The notes beneath the pieces are model-generated. The model was not told the origin of the DNA. It saw only the letters and a program-made list of their open reading frames with translations, and ran no database searches. Both the position numbers and the translations under genes were made by a program. This document shows positions 1 to 8,653 of a stretch of 64,000 bases of DNA, in pieces. Numbering within the stretch: the first letter of the stretch is position 1; each line of letters begins with the position of its first letter. Source of the stretch: an uncultured Eubacteriales bacterium (GTDB lineage: Bacteria; Bacillota; Clostridia; Peptostreptococcales; Anaerovoracaceae); contig CADABZ010000001.1 in assembly GCA_902786355.1 (NCBI GenBank), positions 62,001-126,000 on the forward strand, given 5' to 3'.

Positions 1-3000
1 AGGCTGATCCGGATATTCGCCTCTGCATGCCTTAGGGATCTGATTCATGATCTTTCCCCAGAGTCTGGCTGCAACATATGAACGGTCAGACATCTCAACA
101 TTCTGGTCTGTTCCTATCCACAGAGAAGCGGCATAGGTTGGGGTGAAACCGTCGAACCAGATGTCGTACTTGTCATTGGTAGTACCGGTCTTTCCGCCGT
201 GGCTTACTTCGCTTATACCATAGTTGTTGGCTCTTACTACGGACTGAAGCACATCAGTCATGATGAAGGCTACACCTTCGTTGATAGCTTCTGTCTGTGT
301 GGATTTGCCTTCAAGGATAGTTTCACCTTTTCTGTCGACGACCTTGGTATAGCAGATAGGGGTGTTGAGCTTGCCCTTGCCAGGAAATGCTGCATATGCA
401 AGAGCCATCTCGAGCGGCTCCACACCCTGGCACATAGCTCCGAGAGCCAGTGCTGCAGGATTTATGTCATTTGCATATTCGCTTGCGTCATCAACTACTG
501 TTGTAATGCCGAATTTCTTGAGCTGCTGTATCGCATAGTCAGGTCCGATCTGCAGAAGGAGCTTGACTGCGCATGTGTTGATCGACTGCTGTATAGCTGT
601 CGTGAAAGTATTGCTTCCGGAGAAAGATCTGGTAACGTTCTCCGGCCAGTCTTTGCCTTCGATGTGTGTGCGCTCATCGTAGATCGAGGAGTGTACAGTT
701 ACATAATCTCCCCAGCCTTTGACTCCCTGCTGGTCGATATCATAATCGATGTATTTCCATTTCTGGCCTTTTTCTTCGAGCTCATAGCTCTTCTGCAGAG
801 CACAGCCGTATACGGAAAGAGGCTTGATCGAGGATCCCGGCTGACGGGCATTGAGAGATCTGTTGAGAAGCTTCTGTCCTCTGAATGATCTTCCTCCGAC
901 CATTGCCTTGACCTCGCCGGTGCCGACACCTACGATGGTCATCGCTGCCTGTGGCTGCATCGTCCTGGTCGCAAGTGAGTATGCATCAGGAGTGATGATA
1001 AGGCTGTCATCCTCTATGACCATATCTCCTGCATAATCCTTGAAGTAATCAGCAGAGATGATAAGGTTGCCGTCAGAGTCAAGCGACTTATATATGGACG
1101 GAACATTGATGTAGCCGCCCTGGATCGAATACAGCTGCTCATCTTCATCAACGACGTAGAAGTTCTTGAACTCAAGACTGTAGTCAACGCCGTCATCAAC
1201 CTTTGTTTCGTATATGTGCAGATCGTGGCCTTTGAGGATCGTCACAGATCCGTCACTGTTAATTTTCACATCATCCGGAGTGAGTGTGAAATGACCGTCT
1301 TCATCGAAGAAGTGCTCATAGTTGTACAGCGCGATATCGCCGTCGTTGTTGAGCATGTTGCCGTCTTCATCGGTGTTGTATATAGCAGATACAGTAGGAA
1401 AGTTGGATGAATCCTTGAACTCCTCTGCGATGACGTTCTGAGCTGTACTGTCCATTGTGGAGTAGATCTTAAGACCCTTGGTATATACCATTCGCTCAGC
1501 GTCTGCATATTCCATACCGTACTGATCCATAAGATCGCTGATAACTGTATCTACGATGTACTCATGGAAATATGAGTAGTTGCCGTTGCCTGATGTGATA
1601 GTCGGGTTAATGAAGTTGTTCAGAGACTGATCAGCTGCTTCATTGAATTGGGTTTCATCTATATACCCCTGATCCTTCATGAGTCTCAGAGTGAGATCAC
1701 GGCGGGCTCTTGCTGTATCGTTGGTGACGATGGTATCAGGATCCTTCTGTACGATCATGGCATCTTCGCCAGGCTGATAGCCGTCGCCGACATATTTGAG
1801 GAGGGCATAATCTTCAGGAGCCTGAGGCAGGGCAGCGAGGGCTGCACATTCTACAAGGGAAAGATCTTTTACCTCTTTGGAGAAATATGTCCTTGCTGCA
1901 GCATCTACACCGTAGCATCCATACCCGAGATAGATCGAGTTGAGATAAGCTTCTACTATCTCTTCTTTGCTCAGAGCCCGCTCTATCTTGCTGGCGTAGT
2001 ACATCTCGACGATCTTACGCCGTATACTCCTGACACTCTTGATATCTGAAAGGTAGACGTTTCTTGCCAGCTGCTGGGTTATTGTGGATGTACCGCTTAT
2101 CCGGCCGCCTCCGCCAAAAGAGGAGAGTATGGCTCCGAACATACGCGTCCAGTTGAAACCGTGATGCTTCCAGAACGTCTTATCCTCTATAGCTACGAAA
2201 GAATTTATGAGATCCGCAGGCATCTCCTCGTATTTGACGACCTGTCTGTTCTGAGTATAGTAAACGCTGTCTATCTCCTTGCCGGCATCATCGAATATCA
2301 TGGAGGAGGTATCGACTGAAGCATAGATGTCCTTAGGGTCGATGTGAGGAGCGAGAGTGATGCATCCAAGCGCATAGATCATGAAGCAGAGGACCATTGC
2401 GACACCGATCAGAACAAAATCACGGAAAAGCTTGAATATGCTGAATACGTATGGTTTGTTCGATGGAGATACCTTTCTTGAAGGATCGAATTTAGGATTC
2501 TTCTTAAAGAAGAGCTCGCGCTTCAGATCCTTCCTGCCGATGCGTCTGACTTTGTCAGCGACTTTAGCTGCTCCCCCTGAGACTTTGGCACCGGCAGATT
2601 TGATCTCCGCCTCAGCTGCCATGACTGCATCAGGCTCTGACTTTTCTTCCGGCTCAGATTCTGTATCAGACTCTGGTTTTTCTTCCGGCTCAGATTCTGT
2701 ATCAGACTCTGGTTTTTCTTCCGGCTCAGATTCTGCAACAGTCTCTGGTTCTTCTGCCGGTTCAGACTCTGCGGAAGCCGCAGGCTCTTCTGAAGGTGCA
2801 GCTTCTTCAGCAGACTTTTCTGATGCATCAGAAACAGCCGGAACAGATTCTTCCGGAGAAGGAGCTTCTGCAGAACTGTCTGCAGCAGCTGCAGCATCCT
2901 TGAATGCTTCTCCGTAGAAAGTCCGGGCTGCAGTCATCTTGGTGGTATCAGAAGTTTCCAGATAAGAGCTTATGTCCGCGGATAATTCATCAACAGGAGT

Positions 3001-3069
3001 TTCGAACTGTGCGAGAAAATCATCTATTTCCCGCTCTTTGTCAGTTCTTTTATCTCTGTCCGATCTCAT
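1..3069 (-). CDS. Class A penicillin-binding protein (PBP1A-like), C-terminus cut by window edge
   Basis: Bifunctional peptidoglycan glycosyltransferase/transpeptidase; 1023 codons are visible and the frame runs off position 1. In order: an acidic cytoplasmic tail of about 200 residues (Glu/Pro/Ser rich, with a tandem repeat), one membrane helix near residues 205-235, a GT51 glycosyltransferase domain with AIEDKTFWKHHG (about 293) and GTSTITQQLARN (about 325), and a transpeptidase domain with the SxxK serine motif SSIK (about 745), SIN (about 828) and KTGT (960-963). All catalytic motifs are intact. The start ATG at 3069 has GGGAGG eight bases upstream. The long cytoplasmic tail is unusual and could be a docking region for divisome or elongasome partners (inference). 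Confidence 0.95.
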   Translation of the reverse strand, partial: MRSDRDKRTDKEREIDDFLAQFETPVDELSADISSYLETSDTTKMTAARTFYGEAFKDAAAAADSSAEAPSPEESVPAVSDASEKSAEEAAPSEEPAASAESEPAEEPETVAESEPEEKPESDTESEPEEKPESDTESEPEEKSEPDAVMAAEAEIKSAGAKVSGGAAKVADKVRRIGRKDLKRELFFKKNPKFDPSRKVSPSNKPYVFSIFKLFRDFVLIGVAMVLCFMIYALGCITLAPHIDPKDIYASVDTSSMIFDDAGKEIDSVYYTQNRQVVKYEEMPADLINSFVAIEDKTFWKHHGFNWTRMFGAILSSFGGGGRISGTSTITQQLARNVYLSDIKSVRSIRRKIVEMYYASKIERALSKEEIVEAYLNSIYLGYGCYGVDAAARTYFSKEVKDLSLVECAALAALPQAPEDYALLKYVGDGYQPGEDAMIVQKDPDTIVTNDTARARRDLTLRLMKDQGYIDETQFNEAADQSLNNFINPTITSGNGNYSYFHEYIVDTVISDLMDQYGMEYADAERMVYTKGLKIYSTMDSTAQNVIAEEFKDSSNFPTVSAIYNTDEDGNMLNNDGDIALYNYEHFFDEDGHFTLTPDDVKINSDGSVTILKGHDLHIYETKVDDGVDYSLEFKNFYVVDEDEQLYSIQGGYINVPSIYKSLDSDGNLIISADYFKDYAGDMVIEDDSLIITPDAYSLATRTMQPQAAMTIVGVGTGEVKAMVGGRSFRGQKLLNRSLNARQPGSSIKPLSVYGCALQKSYELEEKGQKWKYIDYDIDQQGVKGWGDYVTVHSSIYDERTHIEGKDWPENVTRSFSGSNTFTTAIQQSINTCAVKLLLQIGPDYAIQQLKKFGITTVVDDASEYANDINPAALALGAMCQGVEPLEMALAYAAFPGKGKLNTPICYTKVVDRKGETILEGKSTQTEAINEGVAFIMTDVLQSVVRANNYGISEVSHGGKTGTTNDKYDIWFDGFTPTYAASLWIGTDQNVEMSDRSYVAARLWGKIMNQIPKACRGEYPDQP
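2635..2778 (-). repeat. 36-bp tandem repeat inside the PBP tail
   Basis: Four consecutive 36-base units (2635-2670, 2671-2706, 2707-2742, 2743-2778). The first three are nearly identical and the fourth is diverged. Each encodes a 12-residue acidic block of the form ESEPEEKPESDT, so copy-number change keeps the reading frame. Confidence 0.9.
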
Positions 3070-3113
3070 GTACTATGCCTCCCGTTATTTCAGCTGTGAC
3101 ATACTATCAAATA

Positions 3114-3143
3114 ATTTTAACATAAATCCACGGACGCTCTCAA
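3114..3143 (-). promoter_or_regulatory. Probable promoter of the PBP gene
   Basis: On the minus strand TTGAGA (3138-3143) and TAAAAT (3114-3119) are 18 bases apart, about 45 bases before the PBP start codon. It lies in the short gap after the PepD-like gene, so the PBP may be transcribed both on its own and by read-through. Confidence 0.5.
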
Positions 3144-3159
3144 GAAGACATTGCTATAG

Positions 3160-4629
3160 CTAGAGAATCAGATTGTTGCCTCTGTAGGCAATGTAGCACA
3201 GAATGGTATTGATCATATAATTGGCCTGATCCGAATTCAGACGGATGTGCACGATATCTGCATCCGGGGCTCTTCCTGCCAGATATGAACAAGGTGTGAA
3301 ATAGTTGTCATAATCTGTCTTAAGCGCACCGCCGCCTGCTGAATTCTTATTGATCTGGTAGTAAGTGGATAATATCGTCCTGTACAGAGAATCCTTCTGG
3401 TTGAGGAACCTCGGAAGGGATGACAGCTCCTCAATAGTACAGTCAAACAGCTCAGCTGCAGCTGTGTTGTCGCTCATTATCCTGTCCATATAGGAGTCAT
3501 CGTAAGCCTGACTCAGCAGGTCTATGCATATGTATCCGTCTTCCGCACGGATACCGGTAACAGCGTTGATGCCGCAGATATCGCCGGCCGTGCGGTGTTC
3601 AGGAATATTGTCTTCGTTTTCGTATTTGTACAGACCGCTCTGGATAGTGTACAGAACATTGGTAAGTCTGGCGGTCGCCTTGCGGGAGTAAGTCTCTTCC
3701 GGAAGCTTCTCAGGATCATCGATCACTTCATATGTATATGTAAGATCTTCGTAATCCTTGGCGTAGGCCTTTTCCCATGCTTTGATCCTCTTGTCTATGT
3801 ACTTTGTGAATGAAGGCACTGCATATGAATTGAGCATAATGGTAGCATCTACGGAAACAGGGTACATGTTGCCGTTGTTTCCGATCTCAAAATCAGCAAG
3901 CTGGAATGAGACAGATTTGCTCTTGAGCCTGGTAAGAAGAGTACTGAGTGCTGATACCGGGTCAGGGTGCTTGGATATTCCGGTTCCGATATTCCCCGAA
4001 GTGATGCCTGAGATATGTATCCTGACAGCTGAATCGCATTCAGGCTCATATCTTCCTGCCTTGATGCGAATCTGAGAATTCTTTCTGGTAAAAGAAGACG
4101 TAGAGATATAAGATGAGCTGCCGTAATCAAGATAGATGATCTTGGAATCGCCGCTCAGATACTTCTTGTTTATCTTGCGGTATCCGGTTCCTGTGTTCTG
4201 ATCATCATTGAAAAATATAACACTGCGGCTGCCTGAGTTTATATCGGATGCAGCGATCATCGCAGCACCGGCAAGGAGTCTTGCGTTATCTCCGGCAGTC
4301 TGGTAATTGTAGCTGAGACATACGACAACAGGAGGGAGATTCTTCTTCCTGCTTGTTGCTTCTCTTGAGAATATTATGTTGCCGGAGCCATCCGTCTCAT
4401 ATGTGAGGCCCTGAGAATCTGCCCATCCTGTAATATAGTCAGAGAGAGCAGTCTGATCCCTGAAATAATCCTGTTCGGCTTTATCTTTTATGTCATTGTA
4501 CAGATCGCTGTACGCAGACTTATCAAGAAGTCTGGTGACGGAAGACCTGTATATGGAGAACCCTGCAGATACGGCAACGATCAGAACTGCTGCTGCAATG
4601 ATGACCCAGCGCTTTTTCAGAAAACTCAT
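3160..4629 (-). CDS. Membrane-anchored PepD/M20-like protein, probably catalytically inactive
   Basis: 489 residues: an N-terminal membrane anchor (about residues 9-28), then an extracytoplasmic domain that follows the order of aminoacyl-histidine dipeptidases (PepD, M20 family). It has a YETDGSGNIIF stretch, a GDNARLLAGAA segment like the ADNG metal site, a D-D-Q where the family has the Glu-Glu pair, an IIYLD strand, and a lid-type segment ISGITSGNIGTGISKH in the place of the family's GGHSG region. The family's HxD metal motif reads SYN here and the Glu-Glu pair is altered, so at least three of five zinc ligands look lost. It may be a pseudoenzyme or binding protein. SD AAAGGATC precedes the ATG. 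The alignment is by eye, so the family call is moderate. Confidence 0.6.
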   Translation of the reverse strand: MSFLKKRWVIIAAAVLIVAVSAGFSIYRSSVTRLLDKSAYSDLYNDIKDKAEQDYFRDQTALSDYITGWADSQGLTYETDGSGNIIFSREATSRKKNLPPVVVCLSYNYQTAGDNARLLAGAAMIAASDINSGSRSVIFFNDDQNTGTGYRKINKKYLSGDSKIIYLDYGSSSYISTSSFTRKNSQIRIKAGRYEPECDSAVRIHISGITSGNIGTGISKHPDPVSALSTLLTRLKSKSVSFQLADFEIGNNGNMYPVSVDATIMLNSYAVPSFTKYIDKRIKAWEKAYAKDYEDLTYTYEVIDDPEKLPEETYSRKATARLTNVLYTIQSGLYKYENEDNIPEHRTAGDICGINAVTGIRAEDGYICIDLLSQAYDDSYMDRIMSDNTAAAELFDCTIEELSSLPRFLNQKDSLYRTILSTYYQINKNSAGGGALKTDYDNYFTPCSYLAGRAPDADIVHIRLNSDQANYMINTILCYIAYRGNNLIL

Positions 4630-4663
4630 TTCGGGTTGATCCTTTCAATAATTTTACCGAAGT

Positions 4664-4692
4664 ATTATACTATGCAAATGTGATGAGTTAAA
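4664..4692 (-). promoter_or_regulatory. Probable promoter of the PepD-like gene
   Basis: A perfect TATAAT lies on the minus strand at 4664-4669, 35 bases before the start codon. The -35 is weak (TTTAAC at 4687-4692, spacing 17). It sits back to back with the rpmB promoter. Confidence 0.45.
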
Positions 4693-4706
4693 GAACAAAA
4701 AAGTCC

Positions 4707-4736
4707 TTGCAATAGGACTGCACGTTGTGTTATAGT
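4707..4736 (+). promoter_or_regulatory. rpmB promoter
   Basis: TTGCAA (4707-4712) and TATAGT (4731-4736) are spaced by 18 bases. The expected transcript starts near 4743, directly at a small hairpin (4745-4761: GTGTGA, A5 loop, TCACAC), which would sit at the extreme 5' end of the mRNA. Confidence 0.65.
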
Positions 4737-4792
4737 ATTCGAGCGTGTGAAAAAATCACACTAATAATCCAACAATGAAGGAGGTGCGGCAA

Positions 4793-4984
4793 ATGTCCAG
4801 AAAATGTGAAGTATGCGGTAAAGGTCAGACTTCTGGCAATGCGGTTTCTCACTCTAATATCCATACAAGAAGAAAATGGAACGCTAATATCCAGACCGTA
4901 AGGATCAACGATAACGGCAGAGTAAGAAAAGCATCCGTATGCACAAGCTGCCTCAGATCGGGCAAGGTCAACCGTGCCGTCTGA
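4793..4984 (+). CDS. rpmB: 50S ribosomal protein bL28
   Basis: 63-residue large-subunit protein with the zinc-binding pattern of the Cys-containing L28 type: CEVCGKG near the N-terminus and CTSCLRSGKV near the C-terminus. The start at 4793 is chosen because GAAGGAGGTG lies 5-14 bases upstream; an in-frame ATG at 4775 lies ahead of that SD and would be poorly placed. The gene has its own promoter and terminator, so it is probably monocistronic with some read-through to the Asp23 gene. Confidence 0.97.
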   Translation: MSRKCEVCGKGQTSGNAVSHSNIHTRRKWNANIQTVRINDNGRVRKASVCTSCLRSGKVNRAV

Positions 4985-5002
4985 TAGCATAACTAACCGG
5001 AA

Positions 5003-5032
5003 GTCTTAAGCGAATGCTTAAGGCTTTTTGTT
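5003..5032 (+). terminator. Rho-independent terminator after rpmB
   Basis: Nine-base-pair stem 5003-5011 / 5016-5024 (one G-U pair) with loop GAAT, followed by TTTTTGTTTTG. Confidence 0.8.
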
Positions 5033-5088
5033 TTGCTCTGATAATGGTAGAATTTTCCTGAAGTGATCAGGATAATCAGAGGTGCGAT

Positions 5089-5490
5089 ATGTCTGTCATT
5101 CTAAGAAATGAGCACGGTGCTATAGCCGTCAACAAGAGCGTTATCGAGCGCATGATAATAGAAGATCTTCTTGACATGGGAGAGGACATAATCCTGTGCA
5201 GCAAGAAAGGCAAGCCGATCGGAGAGAAACCATCGCGTTTCATGGATCCGGATTATTTTGATGCGCTTGAGCTCAGCGAGAAGAGAGGAATCGTACGCAT
5301 CAGGATATTTCTCATAACCAGAATAGGCACAAGCATCTCAGATCTGGCTGAACAGATCTTCGATATGATAGAGAATAATTATTCGATCCTGAAGCTCCCG
5401 AGACCTGATTACATATCTGTCAATATCAGGGGTGTCATGTCTGATCAGCTGATCAAGAGGAATATAGAAGTAGTAAGAAGGAATGCCTGA
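5089..5490 (+). CDS. Asp23/Gls24 (YloU-like) family protein
   Basis: 133 residues. The N-terminal GAIAVNKSVIERMI and the central VRIRIFLITRIGTSIS followed by an amphipathic DLAEQIFDMIE helix match the Asp23/Gls24 fold, which in Bacillota is linked to the cell envelope. It sits between rpmB and recG, where Bacillota normally carry yloU and then the fatty-acid kinase gene fakA; here recG follows directly and overlaps by 8 bases. Role in the cell unknown. Confidence 0.75.
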   Translation: MSVILRNEHGAIAVNKSVIERMIIEDLLDMGEDIILCSKKGKPIGEKPSRFMDPDYFDALELSEKRGIVRIRIFLITRIGTSISDLAEQIFDMIENNYSILKLPRPDYISVNIRGVMSDQLIKRNIEVVRRNA

Positions 5491-7522
5491 AAGACTTACG
5501 CTGTACGATGAAGTAAGCGGGATCAGGGGTATAGGAGGCAAAAAACAGCAGATCCTCGCATCCATGGGGATACGCACGGTCGAAGACCTCCTGTCGCATT
5601 TTCCTGTCCGCTACAGGGACAGACGCAGCCTTGTCCCTGCCGCCCGGGCCACGGAGGACCGGGATTCTTTGATATGCGGAGAATTGATCAGGGTCCAGCT
5701 CAGGCCGCTTTCCGGACACAGGACCATCACCGAGTGCGTGATGAGAGATGAGAGCACTGTGTTCAGCGCAGTTTTCTTCAATATGCCTTATCTCAGGAAG
5801 AACCTTCACACCGGAGCAAGATATGTCCTGTTCGGAAGGATGAGGCTCAGAAACGGGATGAGGGTCTGGACCAATCCTGAGATGGCACTTGAGGGAGGAG
5901 ACCGTGATGTGCGAGGGATAATCCCTGTATACAGAACAGCTCCGGGCGTCAGCACAGTTCTTTTCACCAAATGGATCCGTTCAGCTCTTGCCGGCACGGA
6001 TCTGTCGGGTGACTGGATCGACAGCGAGGTTGCTTCAGAGCGGCGGATATGCAGCAGAGAGTTCGCTTTTGACAATATACATTTTCCGGAGAGCGAGCAG
6101 CACTATAAGGCGGCCAGATACAGGCTCATATATGAGCAGCTTCTTACATATCAGCTTGCCATAAGACTGAGCAGAAACGACGTAGAGACATCTGTGGGGG
6201 ACGCATCAGTACCGGATGCTGACACGGCACCTTTCATCGAAGGACTGCCTTTTACACTCACAGACGGCCAGATCAGCTGCATAAGAGAGATAGAAAGCGA
6301 CCTTGTATCGCGAAGACCTATGAACAGGCTCGTGCAGGGAGATGTCGGCTGCGGCAAGACAGTCGTGGCTGAGGCTGCTATATATAAATGTGCAAAAGGT
6401 TCGCTTCAGGCTGCAATGATGGCTCCGACTGAGATACTCGCAAGACAGCATTATGAGAGGCTCAGGACCGATCTTGAACCGTTCGGTATCAGAGTCGTGC
6501 TGCTCATAAGCGGGATGAAGGCTGCTGAAAGGCGTGAAGTCCTCTCAGATATAGCTTCAGGAAAGGCTGATGTTGCGGTCGGAACACACGCTCTTATACA
6601 GAAAGACGTAGAGTTCCGTGATCTGGCTCTTGTCATAACGGATGAGCAGCACAGATTCGGAGTCAACCAGCGCAAAACTCTCATGCAGAAGGGCCGCAGC
6701 GTCAATGTCCTCGTAATGTCAGCGACACCTATACCGAGGACGCTTGCAGCAACAGTCTTCGGAGACATGGATTTCAGCATAATCCGCTCAAGACCTGAAG
6801 GGAGACGCGAGATAATAACAAGAGCCCTTGACAGGACAAGCAGGGAGAGAGCCTACAGGACAGTCAGCGATGAGCTGGCAAGGGGGAATCTCGCATATAT
6901 AATCGCACCGAGCATCGACAGCGAGGACGATGATATGTCGTCTGTCATGCAGCTTTACAGTGAGATCAGGGAAAGATTCCCGCATCAGAAGTCTGCTCTT
7001 CTGCACGGCCGGCTCACCAAGGAGGAAAAGGAAGACATAATGAATGACTTCCGCGATCACAGGATCAGCATCCTTGTTGCGACTGTCGTAATAGAAGTCG
7101 GTATCGATGTACCTGATGCTACTGTGATAGTCATAGAGAACTCTGAACGATTCGGGCTCGCACAGCTCCATCAGCTGAGAGGACGCGTAGGAAGAAGCGA
7201 TAAGCAATCCTACTGCTATCTGATCAATTACAGCAGATCTCAGCAGGCGAAGGAGAGGGCTGAGATAATGGCCAGGACAAACGACGGCTTCGAGATAAGC
7301 GAAGCAGACTACCGCATGAGAGGCCCGGGAGATATAATGGGCACGATGCAGTCCGGCAACTACAGAAGGGATATACTTGCTCTGTGCGGATATACTGATA
7401 TACTTGAAGCTGCAATGGCTGACGCAGACAGGATAATGGCTTCGCCTCAGGGGACAGATCTTGAGCATGTCAGAGCTTATATGAAATCATCAGCAGAGAC
7501 AGATAATTCGGATATTCTGTAG
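5483..7522 (+). CDS. recG: ATP-dependent DNA helicase RecG
   Basis: 679 residues, full length for the family. RecG reverses stalled replication forks and branch-migrates Holliday junctions. N-terminal wedge/OB region (IRGIGGKKQQIL, LLSHFPVRYRDRR), Walker A GDVGCGKTV near residue 286, the RecG-type DEQH box (DEQHRFG, about 386), SATPIPRT motif III, and the helicase C half with ATVVIEVGIDVPDAT and QLRGRVGRS. The start overlaps the Asp23 stop, which suggests coupled translation. Confidence 0.97.
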   Translation: MPERLTLYDEVSGIRGIGGKKQQILASMGIRTVEDLLSHFPVRYRDRRSLVPAARATEDRDSLICGELIRVQLRPLSGHRTITECVMRDESTVFSAVFFNMPYLRKNLHTGARYVLFGRMRLRNGMRVWTNPEMALEGGDRDVRGIIPVYRTAPGVSTVLFTKWIRSALAGTDLSGDWIDSEVASERRICSREFAFDNIHFPESEQHYKAARYRLIYEQLLTYQLAIRLSRNDVETSVGDASVPDADTAPFIEGLPFTLTDGQISCIREIESDLVSRRPMNRLVQGDVGCGKTVVAEAAIYKCAKGSLQAAMMAPTEILARQHYERLRTDLEPFGIRVVLLISGMKAAERREVLSDIASGKADVAVGTHALIQKDVEFRDLALVITDEQHRFGVNQRKTLMQKGRSVNVLVMSATPIPRTLAATVFGDMDFSIIRSRPEGRREIITRALDRTSRERAYRTVSDELARGNLAYIIAPSIDSEDDDMSSVMQLYSEIRERFPHQKSALLHGRLTKEEKEDIMNDFRDHRISILVATVVIEVGIDVPDATVIVIENSERFGLAQLHQLRGRVGRSDKQSYCYLINYSRSQQAKERAEIMARTNDGFEISEADYRMRGPGDIMGTMQSGNYRRDILALCGYTDILEAAMADADRIMASPQGTDLEHVRAYMKSSAETDNSDIL

Positions 7523-7564
7523 AGATCCGGCAGATCATAAGACTGAGAATACAGAGGAATCAAT

Positions 7565-8113
7565 ATGAAAATAACATCAGGTGAATTCAAATACAGGAAC
7601 ATCGAAGTGCCGAAGGGGATCAGACCGACGACGGAAAAGGTCCGCGAGGCTGTATTCAGCATGATAAGAGACTGGCTGCCTGAAGCATGCGTATGCGATC
7701 TCTTCGCGGGAAGCGGAGCTATGGGCCTTGAAGCTATATCCAGAGGAGCGGCAAAATGCTGGTTCTCTGAGTCCAGCCGGCAGAATTTCAGAGTTCTGCT
7801 CGGCAATATAGAAAACTGCAGAGCAGGTGACAGGTCCGTTGTGCTCAATTCGGACTTCCGCTCGGCTATATCGAGGATCACAGACAGGCTGGATATAGTC
7901 ATCATGGATCCGCCATATGATCAGACTGACTATTATGACGAAGCTTTTGCTCTTCTACAGGAGAGAGAGCTTCTCGATGAGGGAAGCATCGTTGTAGCAG
8001 AGCATCTTTACGATAATCCATTATCGCAAACATACGGAAATCTCACACGGATCAAGGAGAAAAAGTACGGATCGATCGGTGTGGATGTATACATTTTTGA
8101 ACAGTCTTATTGA
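7565..8113 (+). CDS. rsmD: 16S rRNA (guanine966-N2)-methyltransferase RsmD
   Basis: 182 residues, SAM-dependent methyltransferase of the small-subunit rRNA. Visible: RPTTEKVREAVF near residue 20, the SAM-binding DLFAGSGAMGLEA, and the catalytic MDPPYD (N/D-PP-Y type for exocyclic amines). SD AGAGGA precedes the ATG. It sits in the usual recG-rsmD-coaD order. Confidence 0.95.
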   Translation: MKITSGEFKYRNIEVPKGIRPTTEKVREAVFSMIRDWLPEACVCDLFAGSGAMGLEAISRGAAKCWFSESSRQNFRVLLGNIENCRAGDRSVVLNSDFRSAISRITDRLDIVIMDPPYDQTDYYDEAFALLQERELLDEGSIVVAEHLYDNPLSQTYGNLTRIKEKKYGSIGVDVYIFEQSY

Positions 8114-8161
8114 TAAAGCACAATATCTTTGTTACACTTAACTCTGTAAGGATTAAATATT

Positions 8162-8650
8162 ATGGAAAGAAAAGCCCTGTATGCCGGTTCTTTTGACCCG
8201 GTCACCAACGGACATCTCAATATCATCGAAAGAGCAGCAGCTATCTTCGACTCGCTGACGATCCTTATAGCCGTCAACGTTAACAAGAAGTACATGTTCG
8301 ATACAGACGAGCGTCTTGAGATCATGAAGAAGGTCACAGGACATCTTTCCAATGTTACAGTTGATACACACAGCGGTCTTCTGGCTGACTACGTCAATGA
8401 AAAAGGTTTTGACGTGTATGTCAGAGGGCTGAGGGGTACTACTGATTTTGAGAGCGAACTGCACATGGCGCAGATGAATGCCAGGTTGTTCAAGGGGGAT
8501 ACTGAAACTATCTTCTTAATGACTGATCCTAAGTATTCATTCATCAGCTCGAGCCTTGTCAAAGAGGTCGCTGCTTTCGGAGGCAGTATCGATGGGCTGG
8601 TACCTGAATGTGTTGTTTCCGGGATCAGATCTAAATCGCAGGAGGTATAA
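8162..8650 (+). CDS. coaD: Phosphopantetheine adenylyltransferase CoaD
   Basis: 162 residues, usual length. It transfers AMP from ATP to 4'-phosphopantetheine in CoA synthesis. N-terminal ALYAGSFDPVTNGH contains the TxGH nucleotidyltransferase motif; YVRGLRGTTDFESE and ISSSLVKEVA match the conserved C-terminal ATP-binding segments. Three bases separate it from the next gene. Confidence 0.97.
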   Translation: MERKALYAGSFDPVTNGHLNIIERAAAIFDSLTILIAVNVNKKYMFDTDERLEIMKKVTGHLSNVTVDTHSGLLADYVNEKGFDVYVRGLRGTTDFESELHMAQMNARLFKGDTETIFLMTDPKYSFISSSLVKEVAAFGGSIDGLVPECVVSGIRSKSQEV

Positions 8651-8653
8651 ATT

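Noticed and set aside
199-888. Plus-strand open frame of 229 codons
   Set aside because: It lies opposite the PBP transpeptidase motifs (SxxK, SxN), which are clearly coding on the minus strand; no SD and Cys-rich odd composition.
6788-7468. Minus-strand open frame of 226 codons inside recG
   Set aside because: Antisense to the RecG helicase C domain; no SD or recognisable domain.
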